A DNA stretch of 64,000 nucleotides from an uncultured Flavobacterium sp. (GCF_963422545.1 NZ_OY730230.1:124001-188000); one strand, 5' to 3'. Counted from the stretch's first letter, positions 1-10,942 are shown. The notes: a model not told the origin generated them from the letters alone. Numbers and translations: made by a program.

Positions 1-2543
1 AATTTTCTAATGTTGATCCCTGCTTTTGGGTGTTTATAATATTCGTACCAGGAATCATCTACCGTTAATCCGGCTGCTTTTTTGGTAGCCACATATCTAA
101 ATCCTAATAAACCTCTGAAACCAGTGATCGAAACAAATCCAAGCGGAATACCGGTAGGTAATTCAATACTCGCATCAACTAAAAAAGCTGGATATTTAGG
201 AGCAAAACGCATCCCAACGCTTCCTGTAATTTTAGCCTTTGGTAATTTTAAAGAAACTTCACCCATGAATTCTTTAGATTTTCCTGGCTCAGGAAGCGAA
301 ATCATACCATGAATAATGGCCATAGCTGATTCTTGTGTCGCTGTTCCGGGAATAATCAAATCGACTTCGATAGTCTGAATTCTGATGAAAGAATCTTTAA
401 AACCTTCTTCTGTAGAATAGTAATATTTAATACCTTCACCACGAGCATCTAATCCTAACGGATTGACACTGATAGAACCATCAAATCCCCAAAAATTATA
501 TTTTTTCCCATTAATTTGAGTTGAACCAAAATTGATATTGGTTGCCGCCATCTGAACTGGTCCAAGATCTATTGGTAAACTAACAGGAATAGGTATAGAG
601 CCTCCTTCAACTTCAATACTTCCATCACTGTAAACACGAAGTTTTTCAACCTCAAAACCCTGACCTTTTGCTAATCTGTAAATTAATGTATCTTCAGGAA
701 AAGACACATAACAAGAAGTTCCTATGTAATAATCATCATCTTCTTTTCCAAGTTCAAAACTATGAAAATCGAAGTTTACAAGACCAAACAGAGAGGCTTT
801 AGGCTCACTTGCTTTGTCAAAAGAAGCTGTTAAATTAAAGTCACCATCATCATAGAGATGTCCTTCAAGTGTCGCATGGAAAGAGCTTCCGTCTGGGTTT
901 TTTAATTTGTTTATAATTAATTGCCCTTTAATGTTTGATCCAATGACCTTGTTTTGTTTGAAAGAAATATCAAATTTATTGAAGCCAATTTCAAAACCAC
1001 GACTAGGGGAACCAATTTTTTTCCAGAGTGTATTCTTATCTTCAAGCTTCGATAGAAATGCTTGATAATCTTTTGCGTTCTTAAAAGTATAAACAGTAGA
1101 TGGAGTAACAGATGAAGATACTAATGTAGATTTAGTTGTTAATGTTAAAGGATAATTAAAAGGATATGGCAAACTACTGACAGCATTTAACTGTTGTAAA
1201 TAAACAAGTAATTCGTCATAATTTGCAATTGTTTTTATTTCTACAACATCAGTTACCTCATTCTTTTTGAACATTGTAAGTGGGTAATGAAAATCGAATT
1301 TATCACCAAAATAACTAAAAACACCAGTAGTTACAGGAACTGTTTCCAGATAAATATCTCCAGAAAGCCCACCGGTTCCAATCAATAAATCAGATGCTCC
1401 AATTCTTAGTGTTGTAGTTGTACTTCCTTGGCCTTCTTTCTCATAATCATGAAACCATTTTGCAGGTAAAGTTACCGATACAGCACGGGCGTATACTCCA
1501 ATAAAATCATCAGGCCTGCCATCTGCAGTAGCTTCAGGAATATTTGTTTTTTTACTTAAATCGAGTTTTAAAGTGTCTAATTCAAGGATCATTCCGGTAT
1601 TACCGATCATTGCATATTTAGAAGGACTTAAAGATCCCCCTAATTCAAATTGATATCCAATTCCGCCTTGAGTATCAGCAGAAAGTAAAGCTTGTGCAAA
1701 TCTAAATTGTGTTTTAGGATTTGGATTTGCAGGATCAGTATAAGGAGTTCCATTTATAGTTACGGGTTTCAAATATGAATTTGGAAACTCTATAGCGGCA
1801 CTCAACTGTAATGTTACTCTTGCCTTTGGAGTAATGATATTTTTGACGTAGCTGTCAATATCCTCAGGAATCAAGCTTTTGAAGAAACTTTTTACATTTT
1901 TAATAGAATTTTCAATGCTCGATTCATCCAAAAGATACAATAAAAATGCAGCAATTGAAGCTTCATCACTAAATTGGTTTTTAATGGCTAAAACCAATTC
2001 TCTGGATTTATTATTTGAAGCAGGAACAGGGATAGTTAAACCAAATTCAGTATTAATATCATTGACAAACTGTTCAACTTTTGTTAGATTATCACTTTTT
2101 GGAGTAACAAAATTATTAATGATTAATGTTACAACCTCTTCTTCTGATACATTTAAAATTTGTAATCCAAGTTCAAAAAAATCTTTGGCAGAATAAGAAA
2201 AACTTTGAAGATTGAAACTTCTTAAATAAGATAGAACCAGCCACTGATACTCTACAGTAACAGGGAACGATGATATTGTTGAATCTGTACTGTCAGGATT
2301 AAGAATTAAAAACATTTCTGTTCCTGGAATCTGAAACTGTAGTCTTTGGTTTGAAACGATTGACAAGCCATAGAAGCCAGATTCTCCTCTTGGACTAATA
2401 TTTGCTTGAAAATCTTTGATATAGATTTTGTCAAATAGTAGTTTAATTCCATCTTTTATGAACCCTAAAGAATCTGGAAAATCATCCAAACTTACTACAG
2501 TCGACAACGAAGGGTAATATTTTTGAGTGGTAGGTGTTGGCAT
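1..2543 (-). CDS. Large beta-rich protein, N-terminal 847 residues (3' end beyond left edge)
   Basis: An open frame runs without a stop from an ATG at 2543 to the window edge, so the C-terminus is missing. The N-terminus begins MPTPTTQKYYPSLSTVVSLD and has no signal peptide, lipobox or membrane segment. The visible part is rich in short beta-strand patterns (Thr, Ser, Val, Ile, Gly) with phrases such as FDFHYPLTMF and GMISLPEPGKS, suggesting repeated beta units. I suspect one of the very large DUF6603-type proteins, but this is only a weak impression. It is separated from the next gene upstream by about 980 bp with a strong hairpin, so it is probably its own transcription unit. The frame is certain; the function is unknown. 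Confidence 0.75.
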   Translation of the reverse strand, partial: MPTPTTQKYYPSLSTVVSLDDFPDSLGFIKDGIKLLFDKIYIKDFQANISPRGESGFYGLSIVSNQRLQFQIPGTEMFLILNPDSTDSTISSFPVTVEYQWLVLSYLRSFNLQSFSYSAKDFFELGLQILNVSEEEVVTLIINNFVTPKSDNLTKVEQFVNDINTEFGLTIPVPASNNKSRELVLAIKNQFSDEASIAAFLLYLLDESSIENSIKNVKSFFKSLIPEDIDSYVKNIITPKARVTLQLSAAIEFPNSYLKPVTINGTPYTDPANPNPKTQFRFAQALLSADTQGGIGYQFELGGSLSPSKYAMIGNTGMILELDTLKLDLSKKTNIPEATADGRPDDFIGVYARAVSVTLPAKWFHDYEKEGQGSTTTTLRIGASDLLIGTGGLSGDIYLETVPVTTGVFSYFGDKFDFHYPLTMFKKNEVTDVVEIKTIANYDELLVYLQQLNAVSSLPYPFNYPLTLTTKSTLVSSSVTPSTVYTFKNAKDYQAFLSKLEDKNTLWKKIGSPSRGFEIGFNKFDISFKQNKVIGSNIKGQLIINKLKNPDGSSFHATLEGHLYDDGDFNLTASFDKASEPKASLFGLVNFDFHSFELGKEDDDYYIGTSCYVSFPEDTLIYRLAKGQGFEVEKLRVYSDGSIEVEGGSIPIPVSLPIDLGPVQMAATNINFGSTQINGKKYNFWGFDGSISVNPLGLDARGEGIKYYYSTEEGFKDSFIRIQTIEVDLIIPGTATQESAMAIIHGMISLPEPGKSKEFMGEVSLKLPKAKITGSVGMRFAPKYPAFLVDASIELPTGIPLGFVSITGFRGLLGFRYVATKKAAGLTVDDSWYEYYKHPKAGINIRK

Positions 2544-3526
2544 TTTTATTATTGTTTAATTCAAATTATTATTTAATTTTTTGTTGCTAGAATTAAAAAA
2601 ACACTAATCAAAATTTTACTTTTTATAAGCTTGTAAAATGGTATCGATTTCCTGTTAATTCTATTTAATGTTTTTCCTTTTTTAAGGAAAAGGGCAATTA
2701 GTTTTATGTTTCATTTAAAAGATGATGTAATTAAATTTTCTCATAATGTTTTAATAGAGAATGTTCTTCCTTTTCCTATTTGCTCTGACCAAAAAATCAA
2801 ACAAAACGAACCCTTTAAACCAATGTATATCGGTTTGTTCTTAGCAAATTTGATCGATTTTTGAGTAGAAAAAAAACAGTTGTTCGCTTCCTGTACAACT
2901 ATGTAAAGTAGTTGTAAGGACTTGTAAAGTCACTGTTCATGCGTTTTTGAAGTATAGACTAGTTTTTGCGATATCAAAAAAGGAACTGGCGCCTAATTAA
3001 AAACGAAGAGTTAGAAAAGATTCAGTAGGGGATGATTTTTGGATTTCAAATAATCCAATTGAAAGCTAAGGTAACTTGTAGTATAAGTTTCTTTATGGGG
3101 GAATTGTATTTGCCTGGGATTATTATTTAAATACTTTCTAGAAAAGTTTTATGACAATTGTACCAGCTTGGAATTTAATGAATATTATTTTTGCCTAGTA
3201 TTTTTTTGTTTCTCATTAAAGGAACTTTAGAGAAGTAAAGCATTTTTTTACTTGCTTTTTTATTATTGTGACTGTTTAGTTCCTTATGCGGACTTTTAGA
3301 TAAAAGCCTAAGGAACTTGTAAAAACAAGTTCCTCATGAGGCTTATTTTTTTATGCAGTGTGAGGTTATCTGAGAATTTAGATAATGAATAAAGAATAAC
3401 ATTTAATTGCTTCTCTTTTTTTAGTTAGAAGCAAGATACTTGTGCCAGTGTGGAGAGCACTCAATGCTATTTAAAGATTGTAGAAGTATTTTGAAATTGT
3501 GAATTCCAAAAAAATGGCAGAAAAAA
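2544..3526. other. Long intergenic stretch without a convincing gene
   Basis: About 980 bp with no supported gene on either strand. It should hold the minus-strand promoter of the large left-edge gene. Visible structures are a TACAACTA/TAGTTGTA hairpin near 2899-2921 with a following TTGTAAAG motif, resembling motifs upstream of the lysis-type genes, and a strong terminator-like hairpin at 3304-3344. The word AAGGAACT or its complement recurs near 2982, 3220, 3278 and 3310. Confidence 0.5.
3304..3344. terminator. Long terminator-like hairpin
   Basis: Perfect 10-bp arms AGGAACTTGT (3311-3320) and ACAAGTTCCT (3325-3334) enclose an AAAA loop. They are extended by AAGCCT (3304-3309) and AGGCTT (3339-3344) and followed on the plus strand by a T-run. 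It lies between the lipoprotein gene and the left-edge gene. An alternative pairing with an upstream AGTTCCTTA copy (about 3278) is possible, so mutually exclusive folds exist. Confidence 0.6.
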
Positions 3527-4138
3527 TTATTCTTCAATAAAGGATGTTACATCATCTAAAACTACTCCTGTTTTACCATCAATTTTTATTGTTCTAGTTC
3601 CTGCTGTTGTAGATATTTCTATTAAATAGCAATTAGCATTTATGAAATAGAATTGCTTATAAGAAGACCTATTTATTATTAATGATTGATAATTATTATC
3701 ATTAATTAAATCAATTTGCAGATCTTTTTTGAGCATTGCAATTAAATTTTTTAATGTAAAATCAAATCCTTCATCATAGTTTTTCCAATTTATTAAAATA
3801 CCTTTTTCATCATAGCTTGTCCAAATACCAATTGGCATTCCGTAAAAAGAACAAAATTCCTTTACCAATGAATTAGTGGTTTTACTATAAATAAAAGTAT
3901 GTTTAAGGCTCTGATTATCAGTGATAAGTTCTTTTTTGTAATGGTTTTTTTCTTCATATAATTTGATAATAGTATCTTTTACAAGATATTCATAAGTACT
4001 ATCTTTTTTGTTATCATTGAATTTTTTTAAATCAAATTTTTCCAGAGTCTTTCTATTAATTTTTTCAGGATAAGTTATTTTTTTATCATTACATGATAAG
4101 ATGCAAAATATTGTAATTATAATAATTATTCTATTCAT
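3527..4138 (-). CDS. Small lipoprotein, possible immunity or accessory protein
   Basis: This is a 203-residue protein with a short hydrophobic leader ending in the lipobox ILSC (residues 13-16), so it should be acylated and exported. The middle contains a MORN-like segment, GIWTSYDEKGILINWKNY, typical of toxin-antitoxin-like repeat proteins. Its ATG lies one base after the stop of the metalloprotease gene, so the two are almost certainly co-transcribed. A lipoprotein directly behind a large protease fits an inhibitor or immunity role, but nothing proves it. No family is recognised with confidence. Confidence 0.7.
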   Translation of the reverse strand: MNRIIIIITIFCILSCNDKKITYPEKINRKTLEKFDLKKFNDNKKDSTYEYLVKDTIIKLYEEKNHYKKELITDNQSLKHTFIYSKTTNSLVKEFCSFYGMPIGIWTSYDEKGILINWKNYDEGFDFTLKNLIAMLKKDLQIDLINDNNYQSLIINRSSYKQFYFINANCYLIEISTTAGTRTIKIDGKTGVVLDDVTSFIEE

Positions 4139-4139
4139 T

Positions 4140-7100
4140 TTATTTAGAAATTAAATTGTTATGAGTAATTTTCCATTGCCATTGCCAAGTGCTTTTTCGT
4201 AGATCTTTATTGTAACTCATAATGTTATCAGTAGCTTTTGGTTTATTACTTGGCGATAAATCATTAGCATTTGGGAAAACATATTTATGATCTGGATTGT
4301 CGATAGCTGCAGTGTGATGGGAATGAAATAGTCCTATACCATGTAATACTTCATGAGATAATGTAACATTATTTCTTCCTGCATATAGGCAAACAGAACG
4401 TTTACCTATTGCTTGTGCATTGCCAACAATTTGTAAACCATCACTACCTTTTCCTATAATATCAAATGAAAAAATAACGAAATAATTTTTATATTTTTGA
4501 TTGTCTATTTTATCATTATAAAGTTTAAGCTTTAGATAATCTTGTTTCACATCATTTATTTCATTGTTTAGAGGATCAAGTATATTAAAAGGATCAACAA
4601 CACCATGCATCTTACCATCTGTATCGATATACTCACTGCCTATATGAAACAAAGAATCATTTGTTAAATCTAATTCTATAGGCCCCTCAATTTCTCCATA
4701 AATTAGATTTTGATTTAAGAGTTTTTGTAAGTTTATTATTTCGTTAACGTTTTCTTCAGAATTACCAAATGTACCTACTTCCCCTGAACTATTCGGGTCA
4801 TTGAATTTATTTGTTTTTACCTTAACCAAGATGATCTTTAATGTTTTTCGATCTGTTTGTTTACTATTTTTGCATACTTTTATAAGACCTGCAATATTTT
4901 GATTTATAAAACCATTTTCTCCTTGAGTATAAGCAATAACTTTTATAATTTGATCTACATTAAATTCTTTAAGGCACTTGACGTTAAAATCGATATCATG
5001 ATTTCCAATACTAGTAGGAAAAGGATCATGAGTAATTGTAAATAACGATTGATCATATTCTAAAGTAAATTTAAGCGCTTCAGTTTCGTTAAAATGATTT
5101 CTAATTTTTGCGTTTAAATTAATCTCTGAAAGAACAAGAGGACTTTCATCGGCCATTTCTGGATATATATTTAGATAAGGAACAAAATAATCATTATCAT
5201 AATTAACCGTAATTCCTCTTCCCGTACATATATGTATATATTCTTTTTTAAGTGCTTCATAAGCTTCTGCAGAATTATCAAACTCGGTATTCCAACCAAA
5301 GCCAGTCCAGGACCTTTCTTCATAACCGGTTAAAATAGTATCTTTATAACTTGGCTCTCCATTATCACCTATACGCATCCAATCAAACCCAACCCCTTCT
5401 ATATAGTTTGCTTTTGGTCTGAAATTGACAAAATTATAAGTTGTGAATTTTTCGCTATATTTAAAATTTAATGAATAATTATAAGTGTAAAAGAAATGAT
5501 CATCAACAGTATAAATATATACTTCATTTAAAGGGTCTGGATATTTTGTTGATATATCGACATTACCAAATATCTGAGGAGTTTCATAGGTAACTCCTAT
5601 TTTATATCTTTTATATCTGTCAGTTATTAGAACATTTTCCATATCTATATGGAAAAAAATATTTGTCGCATTTTCAGGAATATGGTTAGAAGTGTTTTCT
5701 TCAAGATTATTATAAATTAATTTATTAAAATCTTCATTTTGTAAGCCAATCATTTTTTGACTAGTAACATTCCCTTCGTTTTCAAAGTTTATAAGTTGTA
5801 ATGAATTTACATAGATATTTTTTTCGTCATCATGAAAAACCCCTTTAATAACTTTGTTATAAATACTTCCAAATACAAAATCAGAATATTGTTCATTAGA
5901 TTGAATATGCCTGTAATCAGCAACTGTATTTAAATTATTTAGTTCAATTTTTTGTGCACTATCAGAAGAATCTGTTTTTTTTAAAATAAAAAGTCTATTA
6001 ATATTGTTTACATTTTTTTCATAAAAGGTACTTAAATTATAGCTATTAGTTATATCTCCTTTTTTTTCTAGTACGTTTTTATAAAGTTTTACTTTTTCAA
6101 CTAAACCAGTAGGGTCTAATAATACCGTTGTAGCAATGGGTTTAATAGTTATAGGTCCAAATAAATTATTTATAGATTCATTTTCTTCTTCTTTTTCAAA
6201 AAGATTTGCATAAATAAAACTAGCAATGCTTTTTGTGACTAGTGAACTACTTCCAAGATTATAATTGTTTGTTAGTTTATAATTAATGATATTAGTGTAT
6301 TTCTGAGCAGCAATGTTTTCTTCATTAATAAGAGCTTTATTACCTAAAAAATTCCCATCAATAGCTTCAGAACTATTGTTGCCATATGTATTGTATAAAG
6401 AAGCATTTTTATTTACCGTTTTAAATTTTAATTGAAATGATAAGTTGTTAATACTTTTTTTATTGCCATTCTCGTCAGCTGTATGGGTTTGTTCAAATTC
6501 GTTGATAATAATAGGCCATCCATCGGTTTTGTATAAACTAGGTAGTACAACCTCTGAAACACCAATCTTTAAAGGTTCTGTCCCCAAAGCTTCATCAAAA
6601 TTGAACGATCTGCCCTTATTATCTTGAATATAAATATAGCACTTATGCTTGTTATAAAATTTATTCACAATGTTATTGTAAATATCAGCCTTAGTAGCAT
6701 ATTTAGTAGCATTGTCTACAACCTTGATTTGCCCTTTTTCTTTTTCGGTGATATGAGCACCATAAAATGCAGCTGGGTCAAGAAACTTTTGAACATTTTC
6801 TCTATAAATTTTTTCAGCAACATTTGGTTTGTCAGCGATGTCTGCAATATCTAAAACTATTTTTTCTGATTTTGCATAAGTAAGATCAAATTGAAAACCG
6901 GTATCTGATTTTTGCTGATAGTAGAATCCGTCATTCAAAACAATTTCAAATCCTCCTTTATCATCTTTAAAATCTCCAAAATATTGTCCGGCTTCTACTA
7001 TAGCGAGATTATATACTTTATTCTCATCAGTAGAAGCACTAGTATAAGTATTAAAAAACTTCGCATCTAAACTATTTGTATTGGTTTCAGTGGTAGTATA

Positions 7101-7613
7101 ACCAAATAAACTTGCAGGTATTTGAGGTAATGGCTCTGTTAATTTATTATGATTAATAAGATCTGTCCATACCTTAGCCATGAAAGGAGTATTAGAGGTA
7201 TTTTTAGATATTATATTGTTATTAGAATCAACAAACAACTCTTTTTTTAAACCTCTATATACATAATATTTAATAGGGACACCTACATCAACATTTTTAA
7301 GTGGTTTAATAAAAATATTTACTTTTGTTTCATTTCCTGTACCAGTTTGAGGTACAATCAATACCTGACCACTAGTAACTGCATAGGCTTTTTTATCAGC
7401 CAACTGAAACTGGGTCGTAATGTTGAATTTGTTTTCATCAACAGGCCCGTAAGCTCCTTGCGAATTGGCTTGTGCTGTTAAAGTTGATTCTGTAAAGAAA
7501 TAAGATTTAGGTTCATATTCTTTAATTCTATTTTTACCTAAAGCGTTTAGTGTTTCATTTTGTACACTTTGAGAGGTCAAGCTATAGGTAAAATCAAATG
7601 GTTCTATTGGCAT
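4140..7613 (-). CDS. Large metzincin-type zinc metalloprotease without signal peptide
   Basis: The protein has 1,157 residues. Near residue 1086 it carries HEVLHGIGLFHSHH, the HExxHxxGxxH zinc-binding signature of metzincins, and about 45 residues later NIMSYN, a Met-turn. The catalytic unit is therefore the last 200 or so residues. The first 950 are beta-rich and not recognised. There is no signal peptide, lipobox or type IX sorting tail, which is odd for a Flavobacterium protease and suggests intracellular action or delivery by another route. It starts four bases after the subtilase stop and is followed at once by the lipoprotein gene, forming one operon. The protease call is firm; substrate and export route are unknown. 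Confidence 0.85.
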   Translation of the reverse strand: MPIEPFDFTYSLTSQSVQNETLNALGKNRIKEYEPKSYFFTESTLTAQANSQGAYGPVDENKFNITTQFQLADKKAYAVTSGQVLIVPQTGTGNETKVNIFIKPLKNVDVGVPIKYYVYRGLKKELFVDSNNNIISKNTSNTPFMAKVWTDLINHNKLTEPLPQIPASLFGYTTTETNTNSLDAKFFNTYTSASTDENKVYNLAIVEAGQYFGDFKDDKGGFEIVLNDGFYYQQKSDTGFQFDLTYAKSEKIVLDIADIADKPNVAEKIYRENVQKFLDPAAFYGAHITEKEKGQIKVVDNATKYATKADIYNNIVNKFYNKHKCYIYIQDNKGRSFNFDEALGTEPLKIGVSEVVLPSLYKTDGWPIIINEFEQTHTADENGNKKSINNLSFQLKFKTVNKNASLYNTYGNNSSEAIDGNFLGNKALINEENIAAQKYTNIINYKLTNNYNLGSSSLVTKSIASFIYANLFEKEEENESINNLFGPITIKPIATTVLLDPTGLVEKVKLYKNVLEKKGDITNSYNLSTFYEKNVNNINRLFILKKTDSSDSAQKIELNNLNTVADYRHIQSNEQYSDFVFGSIYNKVIKGVFHDDEKNIYVNSLQLINFENEGNVTSQKMIGLQNEDFNKLIYNNLEENTSNHIPENATNIFFHIDMENVLITDRYKRYKIGVTYETPQIFGNVDISTKYPDPLNEVYIYTVDDHFFYTYNYSLNFKYSEKFTTYNFVNFRPKANYIEGVGFDWMRIGDNGEPSYKDTILTGYEERSWTGFGWNTEFDNSAEAYEALKKEYIHICTGRGITVNYDNDYFVPYLNIYPEMADESPLVLSEINLNAKIRNHFNETEALKFTLEYDQSLFTITHDPFPTSIGNHDIDFNVKCLKEFNVDQIIKVIAYTQGENGFINQNIAGLIKVCKNSKQTDRKTLKIILVKVKTNKFNDPNSSGEVGTFGNSEENVNEIINLQKLLNQNLIYGEIEGPIELDLTNDSLFHIGSEYIDTDGKMHGVVDPFNILDPLNNEINDVKQDYLKLKLYNDKIDNQKYKNYFVIFSFDIIGKGSDGLQIVGNAQAIGKRSVCLYAGRNNVTLSHEVLHGIGLFHSHHTAAIDNPDHKYVFPNANDLSPSNKPKATDNIMSYNKDLRKSTWQWQWKITHNNLISK

Positions 7614-7617
7614 GGTA

Positions 7618-10443
7618 TTAAATATTTACTATTTCTAATTTGATTTCAAGTTCATTATTATTCACATTTATAGTATGTGGAAACTTAATATTTGTATTTT
7701 CAGCATAATCTCCTTCTGTTTCTATTGGGACATCAAAAGTAATCCAATTCCCAGTTGAGCCTGGCTCTAAAGCCCAAGTATCTCCTGTTTTTTTGTAAAA
7801 AATTTCCTCGATAGTTTGTGCAGGATCGTTATGTTTTTTTGAAGCTTTTATTTTGAATTTAGTTATATCAGCAGTAAGAACATTTTCCATTATCAAACTA
7901 AATTTTTTTTCAATTAGTTGAGAATCCACACTAATATCCAATTTATTGCCTGGAATAAATGCCGTTTCGTCGGTAACACCATTATGTTCAACTTTAAGTT
8001 GTTTACAAATAAGTTGTTTATTAAGCTTAATATTGGAGGTACTTACATCAGTAGAAACACCATCAAAAGGTGCTATATGAGCTAATAGGTATGCTTTTTT
8101 CCTTCTACCAGTAGTTGTATCAATTTTATTCCAGATATTCCATTTTGCAGCTATATCTTTCCATTCTATTTCTAGTGTTTCAGAACCACCAGCAGGAATT
8201 ATTGGAATTTCTAGAACTGATAAAAGTTTTACAAATTCTTGGTCATACCAACTATTTGGAAAAGGGAAAGCTGGATTAGGATCATCTGTAAAAGCAACAA
8301 AAACTCTTAAATCACATTCTTTAAAACTTTTTCTATTACCGGTATTTATGACCTTAACATAAATTTTTTGATCTGCCAATGTATTTATGGCGTTGAGTGG
8401 TTGATTTACAGTAGGAATATTTGAAGAACTATCTCCTAATGGTTTGACCCATACGCCTAACCCCGTTAATCTATCTGCAATTTCCATTCTTGGTTTTAGG
8501 GTAGTTTGAGATTTTGCGGGATCATGCCAGTCCAATGCTAATTGTACTGATTCTTCTGCATTTACTCTTCCGGCACCTAAATCTGTATTTACACTATATC
8601 CATAGTTTTTCTTAGAATTATTATTTTGAATCGAATACGATCTGGTACCTATTTTCTCAGCTTTTTCTTTTAAAATATGTTTTAATTCAAGAACATTTAA
8701 ATTTGCATTGGCTTGGAGTAATAATCCAGCGACTCCTGCCAATAGAGGAGATGCAGATGATGTGCCTCCAAAACTTGAGGTATAACTGCCATACCCAATA
8801 GTTTTAATTTCTCGTATGTTTATATTTTGAAGATTTATTTTTTCAATCGTAATTTTATTAGCGACTAAATCAATGTTGTTAATGTGTGCCTGTAATTCAA
8901 CATCAAATGGGGTATTTGAACCATCATTGTATGTTCCAATAAGTAACATTAGTCCCCCTTTAAATACACAGATTAGCTTACTGGAGTCAGTTGGATTTAT
9001 ACTAAATATGTAATTGGAAGAATCACTAGGGTCAATAATATGGTTTGAAATGTTTAATACGGTTTGATCAGGTATAATATCATAATTTACTGGTAGGGTT
9101 ATATTTGATGGGATCTGAGGATTAAATTGAAAAGTAGTAGAATTAATTACACTGCTAATTGATGCAAAATGTCCCGTTTGATTATCACCAATGTATATTT
9201 TCTGGCCGACATACCCCATTCCTTTGGGGCTATTCAATGTTATTGTATTACCATTAATATTGCCTGAATTTTTAAGAACAGGTACTCTAACAATTGCACC
9301 TATTAAATTTAATCCTAAGGTAAAATATCTATCTTCAGTAAATGTTACGATTTTATTTATCCGATCGATATCTTTAATAACCATAATATCGTGCTGATCG
9401 GTAGATGGATTTCCTAATTCTAAACAGTTTCCTGCAAATAATCCATTAATTATATCTAACGTAATCTTATTATTTCCCACCGTTGAGGTAACATTGTAGT
9501 TATATACTTCACTATCTGTGCCTATGTCGCCGCAAAATTTATTTGTTGTGGTGAAAATTCTTCGTTTAATTAATTGAGGAGGACTTTGTAAGTCAAATCT
9601 TCCACTAGACGGAGCAGATATATCGACTTGGTCTCCATAGGAACTATAACCGGCTCTAATTTCTGAAGAATTTGAAATAGTAGTTCCATTTGTTAGACAA
9701 GAAGAAGCAATGATAAAAGGATAATTATAATTTGATAAATATTGTTCAGATGTAGTATTAACGTTATTATTTCCTGCGGCAAGACAAATTAAAGTTCCTC
9801 TTCCATCATTGCTGTAAGCCTTAATTGTATTAAATAAATGTTTTGTTGTGTTTCTTACGCTTTTTTCGTCAGCATTCCTTGGTCTATTCCAAAGACCTTC
9901 ATTATAGGCAATACTTGAATTTATCACGGGAACTCTTGCTTGTTCTGCCGTAAAAGTTGTATCAAAAGAATATTGAACTATACCTAGTTTCGAGTTTTCT
10001 AAATCTAAACTTGTATCACGACTATTAAGTGCTATACGATTGTTTTCATATAAGTTCCATTCTATACCAGAATTAACTAAAAAATTAAGTACATTATTTC
10101 TAAAATTAAAAATAGAACTATCAGGTAAGACACCTTTTATAGGTAAGGTTGGGGCATCATTTGCAGCAATTACACCCGCAACCGAAGTTGCATGTGAACT
10201 TGAATTTAGAAAAGTTAAAGATGGTCTTACGGGACTGGAAGGAATAAAATGTATAACTTTTTTGATACTAGAATCTTGTAATCCTTCATTTAGGGCTTGA
10301 TAGTTAAATCCAAAGATATCAGGATTATTTAACATTTTATATTCTATATCCCCTTCCATAACCCCAATTTTGATTGGTGTACGCTGTGATATTTTAGCAA
10401 TTGCTTGTGGTAATTTAATAATTTTGTGATGCCAATTTCTCAT
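7618..10443 (-). CDS. Subtilisin-like (S8) serine protease with split catalytic domain
   Basis: The protein has 941 residues. The His motif SSHATSVAGV is at residues 81-91 (His84), the oxyanion Asn motif AAGNNN is near 223, and the Ser motif FGGTSSASP is near 560. The usual Asp motif is read as KIGVMEGD at 25-32, so the aspartate position appears to be Glu30 (or Asp32 displaced). Between the oxyanion and Ser motifs lies about 260 residues of beta-rich insertion, far more than in ordinary subtilases. No signal peptide and no type IX sorting tail are present; the C-terminal 300 residues look like beta-sandwich modules. It follows the propeptide-like gene and precedes the metalloprotease, with a four-base gap. 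Activity is uncertain because of the Asp substitution. Confidence 0.85.
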   Translation of the reverse strand: MRNWHHKIIKLPQAIAKISQRTPIKIGVMEGDIEYKMLNNPDIFGFNYQALNEGLQDSSIKKVIHFIPSSPVRPSLTFLNSSSHATSVAGVIAANDAPTLPIKGVLPDSSIFNFRNNVLNFLVNSGIEWNLYENNRIALNSRDTSLDLENSKLGIVQYSFDTTFTAEQARVPVINSSIAYNEGLWNRPRNADEKSVRNTTKHLFNTIKAYSNDGRGTLICLAAGNNNVNTTSEQYLSNYNYPFIIASSCLTNGTTISNSSEIRAGYSSYGDQVDISAPSSGRFDLQSPPQLIKRRIFTTTNKFCGDIGTDSEVYNYNVTSTVGNNKITLDIINGLFAGNCLELGNPSTDQHDIMVIKDIDRINKIVTFTEDRYFTLGLNLIGAIVRVPVLKNSGNINGNTITLNSPKGMGYVGQKIYIGDNQTGHFASISSVINSTTFQFNPQIPSNITLPVNYDIIPDQTVLNISNHIIDPSDSSNYIFSINPTDSSKLICVFKGGLMLLIGTYNDGSNTPFDVELQAHINNIDLVANKITIEKINLQNINIREIKTIGYGSYTSSFGGTSSASPLLAGVAGLLLQANANLNVLELKHILKEKAEKIGTRSYSIQNNNSKKNYGYSVNTDLGAGRVNAEESVQLALDWHDPAKSQTTLKPRMEIADRLTGLGVWVKPLGDSSSNIPTVNQPLNAINTLADQKIYVKVINTGNRKSFKECDLRVFVAFTDDPNPAFPFPNSWYDQEFVKLLSVLEIPIIPAGGSETLEIEWKDIAAKWNIWNKIDTTTGRRKKAYLLAHIAPFDGVSTDVSTSNIKLNKQLICKQLKVEHNGVTDETAFIPGNKLDISVDSQLIEKKFSLIMENVLTADITKFKIKASKKHNDPAQTIEEIFYKKTGDTWALEPGSTGNWITFDVPIETEGDYAENTNIKFPHTINVNNNELEIKLEIVNI

Positions 10444-10457
10444 AATGTTTAAAATTT

Positions 10458-10942
10458 TTATTCAAATAAAAAGGTGTAACCTATATTTCTTTGAAGGTTA
10501 CATTGTTTTTTGTTGTTAAAATCTGTTGTTTGTTTTTGTGGGTAAAATAATTCTTCATCAAGTATAAAAGAATGTTTCCAACTAGAGTTGATTTGAGAAT
10601 TTACTGGCGCACCAAGATATCTTGGTGTATTTAAATTGTAATTATCTAGATATACGTTTTTTATGTTATAATCCATAAGTAAGATTCGAGAATAATCATT
10701 ATCATATTTGCTTAAAAATCTATAATTCATTATTTTGGAATCTAACCCCTCAATTTCTGAAGTTAATTTTTTATCAAAATCTTTTATTTGCTTTGTGGAT
10801 TGATAGTCGTTGATCAAATCATGCTCATAGATATCAAACTTATTATACTTAATTTTGCCAAACTCGAGTTGAGTGGTTTTTTTGTTAATATTGTTTAATA
10901 CTGGATCATTTTCTATTCTAAAAGTTTTTTTGTTTTTTTTTT
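10458..10942 (-). pseudogene. Frameshifted 3' part of the propeptide-like secreted protein gene
   Basis: In the +1 frame relative to the upstream 277-residue protein, an open frame continues from the A-runs through KTFRIENDPVLNN to a stop at 10458, about 155 codons with ordinary composition. The frames meet at a run of ten T on the plus strand (10933-10942) next to a run of seven (10925-10931). Losing one base in the ten-base run would join them into one protein of about 430 residues. Whether this is a real mutation, phase variation or a sequencing error cannot be told here. Confidence 0.6.
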
